Shown in pieces: positions 1 through 10,000 of a stretch of 64,000 nucleotides of DNA (position 1 is its first letter; every line of letters begins with the position of its first letter). A model generated the notes under the pieces. That model did no database searches. It worked only from the letters and a program-made list of their open reading frames with translations, and was not told the DNA's origin. The stretch is from Allium sativum (lineage: Eukaryota; Streptophyta; Magnoliopsida; Asparagales; Amaryllidaceae). The position numbers and the translations under genes were made by a program. Location: positions 900,976,177 to 901,040,176 of the forward strand of contig CM060915.1 in the NCBI GenBank assembly GCA_030737875.1, read 5' to 3'.

Positions 1-162
1 TAATGGATACCCACGAATACCCGTCATTACCCGCAACCTGTTTAAAACCCATTTAATGGATACCCGTGCGGGTATGGGGCGGGCATGGGGCAAAAAATCA
101 TCCAACTGGGCGGGTGATGGGGTGGTACTACCCGTGCCCGCCTCGCCCCATTGTCATCCCTA
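1..162. mobile_element. hAT-type MITE, 3' part (cut by window edge)
   Basis: These bases closely match the last ~160 bases of the complete MITE at 62404-63014 (roughly nine bases in ten by eye). They carry the same short runs based on ACCCGT and GGGGCGGG, and end in TTGTCATCCCTA, one base off the terminal inverted repeat of the complete copy. The other end lies outside the window, so its target duplication cannot be checked. There is no coding capacity. It is a non-autonomous copy that would need a hAT transposase supplied in trans. Confidence 0.8.
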
Positions 163-1105
163 ATTACAGTATTTAGATTAGCTTAGTACATGATTAGTTC
201 GGCAAATAATGATTTAGTGGGAGATAAGAATGAAGAGGTAATGTGGTATTAGAAAGCATACAAAATTTAATGAGTTTTAGTTTTTTAATTGCGGTATTAG
301 GAAGAACATATTGGGGTGCTCTTAGGACCACACTAAATTTATACATATCTTTTTTTGTATTTTGATGTATGTTAATTTCTCTGTAATATTTTTTTTATAG
401 TAATTGAAACTTCTTAGAGATGCCACATTATATATTCTGTGCAGGCAGATCAAAATATCCAGACGTGGTCATTCTCACATAATTAAATTTGTTGTCTACT
501 ACTAAATGTTTTTACTTTTACATCAAGTCAAGGAAGCTCCACATATAAACACAAATGAGAAGCTATTGTATTCTTGCGACTCGTGCCATTTTCTTCTCAT
601 TGTAGTTTAGAAAAATTAGAAATTAACCGTTATTTATATATATTGCTCCAACTAACTAATATCCTTTTTTCAACCATTAAATCATGTTTTATATTTATTA
701 TTAAATAATAACATATTATGCGAACCTAAACCAATTTTTTTAATCTATGTTAACATGCCATATTTTGAAATGAAACCAAACAAAAGTTGCCACGTAAACT
801 ACAACAAATCACTTCAGTCAAACTGATATGTGTGTGTGTATATTAGAAAAAAACTTCATCCAATATGTTTTGATCCTTGAATGAGGTTACTCCTCCTTTT
901 TTTTCAAATTATATTATAAACTAATAATTTCATATATGTTGATTGTTATTTTTCAATATGCAGTGTGTATTCTTCAACGTACTTGCATACATAACTTACA
1001 TTAAAAGTCAAAACTATGGTACCAAGATTGTAAAAAGAGCAACATAATCTAGCTATTGGTGCGAAGCATGCCAACATAATGAAAGTACTTGTGTTTTGAG
1101 GTAAA

Positions 1106-1190
<85 letters not shown>
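1106..1190. repeat. Compound microsatellite (AC)n(AT)n(TG)n
   Basis: About ten AC units run into about thirteen AT units and then about nineteen TG units. AC and TG are complementary across the AT centre, so the whole tract is a near-perfect inverted repeat that could form a long hairpin or cruciform. The 93-residue minus-strand frame across it is an artefact of the repeat. Confidence 0.95.
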
Positions 1191-1193
<3 letters not shown>

Positions 1194-1534
1194 ATATGCA
1201 ATAATATGCTTTTATAATGCAAATATATAATGGTAATGAAAGTTAATGATACAATTGCCGAAGCATGGATTACCGCTTTTAACGAAATAGCAGAGGAAAT
1301 TATAGGTTGAAGAGCTGATGATCTTTGCAAGATTAAGAATAAAGAAGGTGAGGATGTATATTAACAAAAGCTGAAGGAGTTGCTATGGATACCTCGTCTT
1401 TTCAAGTTTGGCGTTGTTTAACTACATGAACATGAAAAAGCAAAAGATCCCTGCTATGTCATAGTTGATTATTGATTATTCAACCGAATCAAATTTTTTG
1501 TTGAAAGAAATACCAAGAATGACAGATTCTTCAG

Positions 1535-1565
1535 TTTATTTATTTATTTATTTATTTATTTATTT
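1535..1565. repeat. (TTTA)n microsatellite
   Basis: Seven or so TTTA units in a row. No gene context. Confidence 0.9.
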
Positions 1566-2412
1566 CTATAATGTTAGTATAATTATCTCAGAATTTTATT
1601 TTTTGAAATTAACAATGCTCCTTTTAGGTATTTATTTTGATAATATACTTCATTGATATATGATTTATTTATTACACTTATTATTGCATTATTTATCTTC
1701 TTTAATTGACAATTCACAAATATAATCATGTGTTGTAAGCAAACATTTGTCTGATTTCTTATTTCATTTTAAAAAATTGGTAGTAATTCAAAATATATTA
1801 AATATTAGAATTTACATATTTGCACTAATTTTCATTTTTTTAACTAACACTGTGAATTTTTCATTAACAATATAATTAATAGAATTTTTTCACTTAGATA
1901 TCAAACAACTTAACGGTCGGTTTTTCTCACGGTTGTGCGGTTATACTGGTAATAAATGTGTAAAATGTTTCAAGCTTGAAAACATGATTGACAGGTATAA
2001 ACAATTGCATAAAATACAGAGGTTGCGGTTCGTAACACTGAAGAAATTAATAATGAATACCAGAATAGTAACCCTTGCTAGCCTCTTATACGAGCTTCTC
2101 ACGGATGGTTCCGCTCATGTTATCTGCTTATGTCATGACATCTTTGTTTTTTTCAAATAAAAATCAAGTTACCTTTAACTAAAAAAAGGAATAAAAAAGG
2201 AAGGATCAAGCGTAACCAAAGTCGCGAATGCAACAGTCCGCGAGAAGGGCATAACATCTAACTTTTTTTCTCAACTTCTAACAGTTTTAAATAGAAAACA
2301 TGCTACTGGACTCTTTTACAATAAAAAAAAATGTCAGCTTTGATTGGACGATGAATTGCAAGTCCTACCTAACGACTTTTAAGGCAAACTGTCACATTTT
2401 TTGAAAAATTTA

Positions 2413-2428
2413 GGGTGCGTTTGGTTTC
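2413..2428. repeat. Harbinger left terminal inverted repeat
   Basis: GGGTGCGTTTGGTTTC, flanked outside by TTA at 2410-2412. It continues inward with copies of a TTTTGAGTTTTCAA-like run that also appears, inverted, at the other end. Confidence 0.9.
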
Positions 2429-3209
2429 AATTTTGAGTTTTCAATTTTGAGTTTTCATGGTTGTTTTCAATTTTCCATTTTAAATGTTTTCACTATTTCT
2501 TAAAATGAGTTTGGTTATCCTTTTTTCGAAAACAAGTTTTCAAAACCAAAAATTGAAAATGCGTTTGGTTTGAAATATAGTTTTCAAATTCTGAAAATTT
2601 GAGTTTTCATTTTGGCAATTCAAACATATATTATTTAAATAGTCGCCCCCAATGATATATACTGTTCATTTTTCATGTTTGCATGAACATACTACATGTT
2701 GTAAATCGAACAAAAAACAAAATGAAGAATTCAAACAAAAAGAAGTTGAATAAAAACAACTTTAAATATATCAAGCCGCTAATTAAAAACTATTATATAT
2801 GAAAGATAATAAGCTGAATTCTAAACATAATGATTAAACATTAGAAAGAATACAATATTTTAAATTACATAAGGCCGAATAGTACATGAATAAAATTACA
2901 ATAAAAAAGTTCATAACACGGTTTTAAAGTTAACATAAGAGATAGGCTAGATAAAGAGGAAGTTGAAAGAGAACAACTCAAGCATCTATCATAACAATAT
3001 GATATTTATATTAGCCACAAAATTTGTAAGCAACGTGCTTCTGATGTCTTCCAAGTTACATCTGCAAATGATAGTACAAAAGTAAGACATCTACTGAATC
3101 ACAACATAAAAGTAAATAAAAATAAGAGTACCTGAACAACTCAAATATGTTACTGAAATAAAGATGGATTGATTTATTAAATTGGAATTGAAATAAAATT
3201 GTACCTGAA

Positions 3210-3543
3210 CTATAAATGACGAGTTGTCACATACTCGTTCCACATCCTTGTGGCTATTTGATCTCTAACATATCCCATTTGAGCCGATTGACTAACATTA
3301 AACTGCACAACCTCTTGTTCATGATTTGACTCCAATATGGGTTGAAATACCATGTTTTCAGATGAATATTCAGTAAATAGAGTATCCATCGTGTGTTCTT
3401 CCCGAATAAAGTTGTGTATTGTGCAACATGCAATTGGAATTTGCCGTTGTCTAGAAAGCGGGAAATTTGTCATCAACTTTAAAATAGGAAATCTTGCTTT
3501 TAGAACTCCAATACAACGCTCAATAATGTTCCGACATGATGAA
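3210..3543 (-). pseudogene. PIF/Harbinger transposase, C-terminal part
   Basis: Read on the minus strand, this segment starts in the RH-S-RN-IERC-GVLK-RFPIL block typical of HARBI1/PIF transposases. It continues through an IACC-IHNFIR motif and ends with a RDQIA-MWNEY-like tail and a stop at 3210-3212. The IERC glutamate region holds the last acidic residue of the DDE triad in this family. The upstream part of the exon continues at 15338-15476, beyond the inserted retrotransposon. Within this piece the frame is open, so the gypsy insertion is the visible break. Confidence 0.85.
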
Positions 3544-3548
3544 TGTCT
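3544..3548. repeat. Target site duplication (TGTCT), left copy
   Basis: TGTCT directly precedes the element 1 5' LTR and recurs at 15338-15342 directly after the 3' LTR. A 5-bp duplication is the expected Ty3/gypsy integrase footprint. Confidence 0.95.
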
Positions 3549-3800
3549 TGTAACACCCCGAATTTTAGTTAATACTAAAATTCACTAATTATAGGATAAA
3601 TAATCTCAGACGTGGGAATTGGGGGTAACGGACTGCGTTATTGCGTTCGTCTCGGAAAAATACGCAAAATAGAGTCCGAGTTTTCGAAAATCGGAGTCCG
3701 TATGGCCCAGTTATGGCCCGATGAAGTTTGCAGAAAATTCAAAACTAAAAACAGAATTAAGAATTTAAAATTCAGATTTTAAATTGGACAAGTGGGGTCA

Positions 3801-3818
3801 GGCGGGAAAAATCCCGCC
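3801..3818. promoter_or_regulatory. E2F-like inverted palindrome in element 1 LTR
   Basis: GGCGGGAAAAATCCCGCC. The minus strand of the left arm reads TTTTCCCGCC, which fits the E2F consensus TTTSSCGC, and the right arm is a partial second site. It lies about 230 bp upstream of the TATA box. The 3' LTR repeats it at 12259-12276, and the solo LTR has an equivalent palindrome at 55686-55709. Binding by E2F is inference. Confidence 0.45.
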
Positions 3819-3826
3819 CTACCCAT

Positions 3827-3894
3827 GTCGACAGGGCTGTCGACAGGCCTGTCGACAGGGGGGTGTCGACTTGCCTGTCGACTTGCCTGTCGAC
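3827..3894. promoter_or_regulatory. Array of six GTCGAC palindromes, 12-bp spacing
   Basis: GTCGAC starts at 3827, 3839, 3851, 3865, 3877 and 3889, giving steps of 12, 12, 14, 12 and 12. It lies ~160-220 bp upstream of the TATA box. The same array recurs in the 3' LTR (from about 12285), and degenerate equivalents sit at the same place in the solo LTR and in element 3. Position and spacing suggest an upstream promoter element. The protein partner is unknown. Confidence 0.55.
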
Positions 3895-4046
3895 AGGGTC
3901 GCGGCGTCCACTGAACCTGGGTGCACCAGGTTGCACCAGGTTGGGTTCTAGGCTGGCTTGGAGGGCTGGTTCTAGAGATTTCCTAAATCTAAGGGTCCTA
4001 ATCTAATCTAGGGTTAATCTAAGGGCCTAAAACACTCACCTAATCC

Positions 4047-4053
4047 TATAAAT
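4047..4053 (+). promoter_or_regulatory. TATA box of element 1 5' LTR
   Basis: TATAAAT in a CCTATAAATAAG context, followed by a C-rich, G-poor leader that begins about 25-30 bases downstream, where transcription would start. Comparable TATA boxes stand downstream of the GTCGAC array in the other LTR families here. Confidence 0.65.
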
Positions 4054-4369
4054 AAGACCCCAACCCTACCCTAATTCATTCATAATTAGGTCTTGTAGCT
4101 AAACTATGGCAAAATTAAATTTGAGCATGGCCTCCACTAGTTCATGAAGGAAGTTGCAAGCTAATCCCTCTCAAATCATTCTCTAATCATCACCATCTTC
4201 ATAATTAGCAACTAATTCCTCTTCATAAGTTGGTTAATTTTGGGTTTGGTGAGTTTCTATCACTTTAACACCAATTGTTAAAGTAAGTAGATTGGGTGTA
4301 ATGAGACTTATGGTCTTAAATGCGGATTAGTGAGTTTGAATCATGTATAATGATATGTTACTCTATGTT

Positions 4370-4960
4370 GTTCTATGTTTATGCATATTTGATAAGTTGG
4401 TTTATGCATGCTTAATAAGTTGATTTATGCATGTTTAACAAGTTGGTATATGCATGCTTAACAAGTGGATTTATGCATATTTAATGAGTGGAATTATGCA
4501 TGTTTAATAAAGTAAGTTATGCAAGATAAGTATATGTTTAAATGCAAGTTTAAAGTGATATGCAAGTTATGCATGCTTATGCAAGTGTATGGATGCTTAT
4601 GCAAGTCATGTATATGTTTAAATGCAAGATTTATGTGATATGCAAGTTATGCATGCTTATGCGAGTATATGAATGCTTATGCAAGATATGTATATGCTTA
4701 AATGACATGATATGCAAGTTATGCATGTTTATGCAAGTTATGTATGCTTATGCAAGTATGTGAATGTTTATGCAAGTATGTGAATGCTTATGCAAGTTAT
4801 GTGTATGCCTAAATGCATGTTTAACATGTTATGCAAGTCATGAGAATGCTTATATGCAAGTTCAACATGTTATGCAAAATATGTGTATGATAATATGCAA
4901 GCTCATATGCAACATGTTATGCAAATCATGTGTATGATAATATGCAAGTTTGGGTTAAAT
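4370..4960. repeat. Degenerate ATGCAAGT / TATGCATGC tandem region in LTR
   Basis: Dozens of imperfect units of 15-30 bases built on CTTATGCAAGT and TATGCATGC, repeated in the 3' LTR from about 12830. Several contain CATGCA (RY-like) cores. The 67-residue open frame inside it is an artefact of the repeat. Confidence 0.75.
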
Positions 4961-5177
4961 GTGGTTGGGTTAAAATGTGTTCATATATGCAAGTTGACAT
5001 CCTCTTAACCCATGACAAAGTTATATGCTAAACCCATGATATTTGTGATGGATCTTCCCCTTTTTATTATGTCATGAAATGAGAACGATTTACGTGGGGA
5101 ACGATGGGGTTGGTAAATATGTTAATAAATGAATGATTGGGTATGATTAAGCATACCATAAAAATAAATTACCATAA

Positions 5178-5244
5178 GTGGGAATTTACCTATTGAGTTA
5201 GGTCTACCCATGGGAATTTACCTATTGAGTTAGGTCTACCCATG
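5178..5244. repeat. Direct duplication of ~33 bases in LTR
   Basis: GGGAATTTACCTATTGAG and the bases after it occur twice head to tail. The 3' LTR copy (about 13637-13703) has one extra C between units, one of the few differences between the LTRs. Confidence 0.85.
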
Positions 5245-5316
5245 TTATGGAAAACTTGATATTAATTAGGGATAATTAATATGGGGGTGATTAATTAGGT
5301 GTAATTAATCGACTAA

Positions 5317-5407
5317 GACACGAGGTTGGACTCATTTGTAGTGTAAAACTGCCCGGACCCGACCGGCTTAACCAGTTGCTACAAATGTCAGCCCAATGTG
5401 AGAGGTC
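5317..5407 (+). other. Covarying hairpin module A (element 1 LTR, first copy)
   Basis: It folds as three nested stems. Outer: TTGGACT (5326-5332) with AGCCCAA (5390-5396), 6 of 7 pairs. Middle: CATTTGTAG (5333-5341) with CTACAAATG (5379-5387), 9 pairs. Inner: CCGG (5353-5356) with CCGG (5363-5366) around a six-base loop. A two-base TC bulge sits on the 3' side. It is repeated as module B 124 bases downstream and again in the 3' LTR at 13776-13866. It would lie in the long transcribed leader if the TATA box at 4047 is used. Confidence 0.75.
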
Positions 5408-5440
5408 TTAGCCATGAATTAAATACGTGATTAAGGTAAA

Positions 5441-5532
5441 GACACGAGGTTAGACTCTGTTATGACGTAAGACTGCCCGGACTCTACCGGCTTAACCAGG
5501 CGGTCATAACAGTCAGTCTAATGTGGGAGGTC
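5441..5532 (+). other. Covarying hairpin module B (element 1 LTR, second copy)
   Basis: Outer stem TTAGACT (5450-5456) with AGTCTAA (5515-5521), 7 of 7 pairs. Middle stem CTGTTATGAC (5457-5466) with GTCATAACAG (5503-5512), 10 pairs. Inner CCGG (5477-5480) with CCGG (5487-5490), loop ACTCTA. The middle stem sequence is unrelated to that of module A, yet both pair fully. The second LTR copy is at 13900-13991. Confidence 0.75.
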
Positions 5533-5611
5533 ATTATGGGAGATCACAGTCTTAATTAATTAAGAAACACTTAACCATATTAGCATGTAGTGGGACATGA
5601 GGGGTTAAGTG

Positions 5612-5690
5612 GGTGCCTTGGGTGGCATGTGGAAATTTTGTGGTTGCCTTGGGTGGCATGTGGAATCTAGTGGGTTGCCTTGGGTGGCAA
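5612..5690. repeat. Three copies of a TTGCCTTGGGTGGC unit
   Basis: The motif (with one G-TGCCTTGGGTGGC variant first) recurs three times at steps of about 27-30 bases, each followed by CATGTGGAA or a close variant. The 3' LTR has the same triplet near 14071-14150. Function unknown. Confidence 0.7.
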
Positions 5691-6880
5691 TAGAAAATAC
5701 GATTAAAATACTTAACCAAGTGGAAACATGTAATTAAACATGATTAAAGGGTTAAGTGGGATACACTAGATATATGACAAGCTTAAGTGGGTAGCTTGTG
5801 GGGGCCCATTTCAACCAATATCCCAAACGTATCTTTGTGGGCTCGACCCATGTCGAGTGACGGGACACGCATATTGGGCTTGATTATAAGAGGCCAAACG
5901 GGTTAGCGGTGGCAACGCAAGTCCAACGGGTTTCATATGCGTGTGTGGGCCCGGGCTGGTAGATAAGCCGTTGTTGCATCGTGTAGATATAAAGCCGTGC
6001 ACCGTTGATAGTATTGGGTTGCCACTTTAGGGGAGTGATACACCCCACTGTGGGACCAGCACGGGTATCTACGGTAGGGAGCCGATCGATGGGGAGTAGT
6101 GGGTACACCTAATAAAGATAGGGGCAGACGGCACCTATGTAGGAGTACATGAAACTACTGGGTAAGAATTACTGAGTACACCTAGTGGAGATAGGGGCAG
6201 ACGGCACCTATGTAGTGGGCTAGGAGTACACGAAACTACTGGGGAAATTTTCTAAGTCCTTTGAGGGATCAACCTTTAAGTAGGAATGACCGGTGTGGTG
6301 CAGTTAGTAATTATCCTTGGGTGGGTAGATGCGTCCTGACGGTTATCTTAGTTTATCCTAAGTCTACCAAGCTGCTTAGTGTAGCCATTCATCCCCAGAT
6401 ATTACCGAAAATCAAGTTTATGTCTTCTCTGGTTACTTTAATGATTGTATTGTTAAAGTTATAGGGCTCACTCAGACTTATGTCTGACCCCGTTGTTTTT
6501 ATCTTTTTCCCAACCCTCAGGTCCTACGGTGGATCCTAGCGGTAGTAGAGCTTGATCGGATTGTTGTTCCAGTCTTTAGGAGCTTGGGTAGATGTAAAGC
6601 TCCAGTTATCCAGTTATCTTTTCTTTTGTTCTGGCTATTGTATGAGAGAGTGGGATTATGTACTTCTTTACATTGATGGATATTGTACTTGACTTTTATC
6701 GTGGTTTTATGATGTAACCTGACATGTTTATTTCCGCTGTTATGAGATGATATTTTAAATTTCAAGTACTATTTATATCTGTCTTGTTGTAATTTTTCTG
6801 TTCTATATTCACTAAAATACTCCACCGATGCTATAGCATTCCCATAGTGAGTGGCCATAGCGGGCGTGGGGTGTTACACG

Positions 6881-6892
6881 TGGTATCAGAGC
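6881..6892 (+). other. Primer binding site (initiator Met tRNA type)
   Basis: TGGTATCAGAGC begins two bases after the 5' LTR end, the standard plant Ty3/gypsy site complementary to the 3' end of initiator methionine tRNA. It primes minus-strand DNA synthesis. Confidence 0.93.
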
Positions 6893-7075
6893 AAAGGTTA
6901 CCGGAACAGATAAAATTTTTAGAAAACTATTTTTCTAAAACATTTTTGAAAAGATATTTTCAAAAAAAACATGTCTTTTAAAGAGAAAAGTTTTTGAAAG
7001 AAAAGCATAATCCCCAATAGCCATATCTATATCCTTCGAATTCTCCGTTTTGAATCTTTCCTTTTTCGTTTCAGC

Positions 7076-10000
7076 ATGGCCGAGAATCTTAATTTTCCGG
7101 AGGGTGTGACGATACCAGTATGGTATAGGAGATTGATGGAGGCTAGGGCCACCACTACGGGTCCAGCAAATGTTCCTCCACCAACCGTAGCACCCGATCT
7201 TCCTCCTCCCCCTCCTCCTCGCACGGATACTTTTGCTAAGACTTGCAAGGAATTTAAAGCTATGGGAGGGAAACCTTTTCAAGGATCTGAAACTTTTGTG
7301 GAGGCTAGAGATTGGCTTAAGGAGGTGGAAGAGTTGATAGATATCTTTGAGATGGAAGAAGGGAAGAAAGTCAAGTTGGCTGCTTGGTTAATGAAGGGGG
7401 AGGCCTCATTCTGGTGGGAGGTCACTAATGGAGAACGCCCCATTGACTCTTGGGCGGATTTTAGGCAAAGATTTGTGGCAAAATTTCTCTCAAGGGCGGA
7501 GGAAAACTTGTATATGGAAAGATTCTTGACTCTAAAGCAAGGAAATCTCTCGGTGAAGGAGTATGTTAACAAGTTTAATCAATTGGCAAGGTTTGGCCTA
7601 GACATGGTGAATACACCGGAGAAGAAGGCTTTGAGGTTCGTGAAAGGCTTGAATGAACCGATGCATGGGTTGGCTATGACTCATATCCCTATGGGGGCCA
7701 CCTTTGAGAAGCTAGTTGACATGGCACTCATGTATGAAGAAGAGAAGGGTCCCAATGCTAATAGGGCACCCGAGAAGAAGGGAGATCAAAAGAGACCCCA
7801 GCAACAACAACAAAACAAAGGTGGGAAGGGCAACGGTGGCAAGGGCAAGAAGAAGAAGTGTTTCAATTGTGGGACACCTGGCCACCTAAGCAAGGATTGT
7901 CGCAAGAAGAAGAAGACTGGCTGCTTCCACTGTGGCGAAGCAGGGCATTTAGTGAAGGATTGCCCTAAGAAAGGGCAAAGGACGGGATCTACCTCAGGAG
8001 GACAGGTGCAAGCTCTTATGGCACCGAGTCAGGCTAGGGGGCAAGCACAGGCTCTCGCGGTTCCACCAATTCAGGAAAGAGGTAGAACTATCTCCGTTGA
8101 AAGTCTGGTTTTTCTATTTGACCATCCTGTCCGTACATTGTTTGATTCAGGCGCATCGCATTCGTTTATTTCATCATCATTAGTTGAGTTACTGCACTTA
8201 GACACCAGTCTGGTAGATGATCCCTTGGTTGTTTCAAACCCAATTGGGGGCTCCACTTATTTATCCATGATATGTTTGGGTTTGAAGATTTCTATACTTA
8301 GCATTGAGTTTAGATGTGATGCTTTTGTGTTGGGCTTCACGGGCTATGGGTTGATTTTGGGCATGGACTGGTTATCCAGTAATGGTGCCGTTCTTGATTG
8401 CGAAAGGAGAGTTGTTAGGCTCATGACCCGTTTGGGTAACACTCTCGAGATTTCTTGTAATCCCATGGACTCTGTTATGCTAAGTTATCTTGAATCGCTG
8501 GACGCTTCGGTCGAGAGTATGCAATCTGTTAGAGTGGTCCGGGAATATCCGGATGTGTTTGAGGAGGTGAAGGGCTTACCTCCGAAACGGGAGATTGACT
8601 TCCGAATATATTTGGTGGATAATGCTAAACCGGTATCTTTACCAGTGCGCCACATGGCTCCTCGTGAGAGGAGGGAACTCCATAAGCAAGTAGGGGAGTT
8701 ACTTGAGAAGGGGTTCATAAGACGAAGTATATCGGAGTGGGGTGCTCCAGTAGTATTTGCTACGAAGGCGGATGGGTCCCTCAGACTTTGTGTAGACTAT
8801 AGAGAACTCAACAAGCTCACAAAGAAGAATAGACACCCATTGCCGAGAATAGATGATCTTTTCGATCAGTTGGTTGGCGCTTCAGTATTTTCTCAGTTGG
8901 ACTTAGCCACGGGGTTTCATCAGTTGAGGGTGGCTGAGGATAGCATAGACAAGACTGCCTTTAGAACTCCGGATGGTTTCTATGAGTGGCTGGTGATGCC
9001 ATTTGGGTTGACGAACGCCCCTGCATACTTTGTTGATTTGATGAGTAGGGTGTTCAGGGAGTTCCTTAATAAATTTGTGGTGGTCTTTGTGGATGATATC
9101 TTAGTATTTTCTAAGAGTGAGGAAGAGCATGCCCTACATCTTGGGGAAGTGTTGAAGACTCTTCGAGCGCATAGCCTTAAGGCTAAATTCTCTAAATGTC
9201 ACTTCTGGAGGAAGGAAGTACGGTTCTTGGGGCACGTGGTCTCCAAGGAAGGGATAGCTGTGGATCCCGCGAAGGTAGTATCAATTCAGGATTGGAAGGT
9301 TCCAAAGAATGCTACCGAAGTAAGAAGTTTCTTGGGTTTGGCGGGTTATTATAGGAAGTTTATTAAAGACTTCGCGAAGATATCAGCCCCATTAACCCGC
9401 TTAACGAAGAAGAATCTTGTTTTTGCATGGGACGTAGATTGTGATGATGCGTTCCGACGGTTAAAGAGAGCTTTAACCACTGCTCCAGTTTTAGTGTTGC
9501 CAGATGGGAGCAAGCCATTTGTTGTTTATACCGATGCTTGTGGAACAGGACTTGGCACAGTCTTAATGCAAGAGGGAAGGGTAATAGCCTATGGTTGAAG
9601 GCAGTTAAGGCCACATGAGAAAAATTACCCTACCCATGATCTAGAGCTGGCCGCTATTGTTTTTGCGCTTAAGATTTGGCGCCATTATCTTCTTGGTGAG
9701 AGATTCGAGTTGTTCACTGACCATAAATCATTGAAGTACTTGTTCTCTCAAAAGGATTTAAACTTAAGACAGCAAAGGTGGATGGAGTTTTTAGCATCCT
9801 ATGATTTCGAGATAGCGTATACCCCTGGCAAGGGTAACGTGGTGGCGGACGCCTTGAGCAGAAAAAGGTTGTCTTTGAGTCCATTGTTCGTGGAACGACG
9901 AAGCTTGGAATTTATCTCGATGTTTGATTTCAGACCTTCCATTGACTATGTACCCAGTTTGCTAGCTTCTTTGGAAGTTAGACCTACTCTTTTGGGGCGG

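Larger units (their letters stand above)
163..2409. other. AT-rich intergenic DNA, no gene recognised
   Basis: No open frame here looks like a protein family I know, and the longest frames come from simple repeats or are short and compositionally random. I see two microsatellites (1106-1190 and 1535-1565) and no terminal repeats that would define an element. It may be decayed transposon or true intergenic sequence. Confidence 0.6.
3549..6878 (+). repeat. Element 1 5' LTR
   Basis: 3330 bases, very long for an LTR. From 5' to 3' it holds an E2F-like palindrome, a GTCGAC array, a TATA box near 4047, a long ATGCAAGT-rich degenerate repeat, a 33-base direct duplication, two copies of the covarying hairpin module, three copies of a TTGCCTTGGGTGGC unit and a ~75-base duplication (about 6105-6243). 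The TATA position implies U3 of only ~0.5 kb and an R/U5 of ~2.8 kb. No reading frame in it looks coding. Confidence 0.96.

Noticed and set aside
1049..1330. 93-codon minus-strand frame
   Set aside because: It is read through the AC/AT/TG microsatellite and shows only TH and YI/CV dipeptide runs.
3210..3476. A stand-alone small gene of 88 codons
   Set aside because: It is the C-terminal piece of the split Harbinger transposase.
4560..4763. 67-codon frame, present in both LTRs of element 1
   Set aside because: Produced by the ATGCAAGT repeat; identical in the other LTR only because LTRs are copies.
5811..6108. Minus-strand frames of 63 and 74 codons in element 1 LTR
   Set aside because: Overlapping, antisense to the LTR, and repeated only because the LTR is duplicated.
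6881..6892. tRNA-like TGGTATCAGAGC
   Set aside because: It is the retrotransposon primer binding site, not a tRNA gene; no cloverleaf surrounds it.
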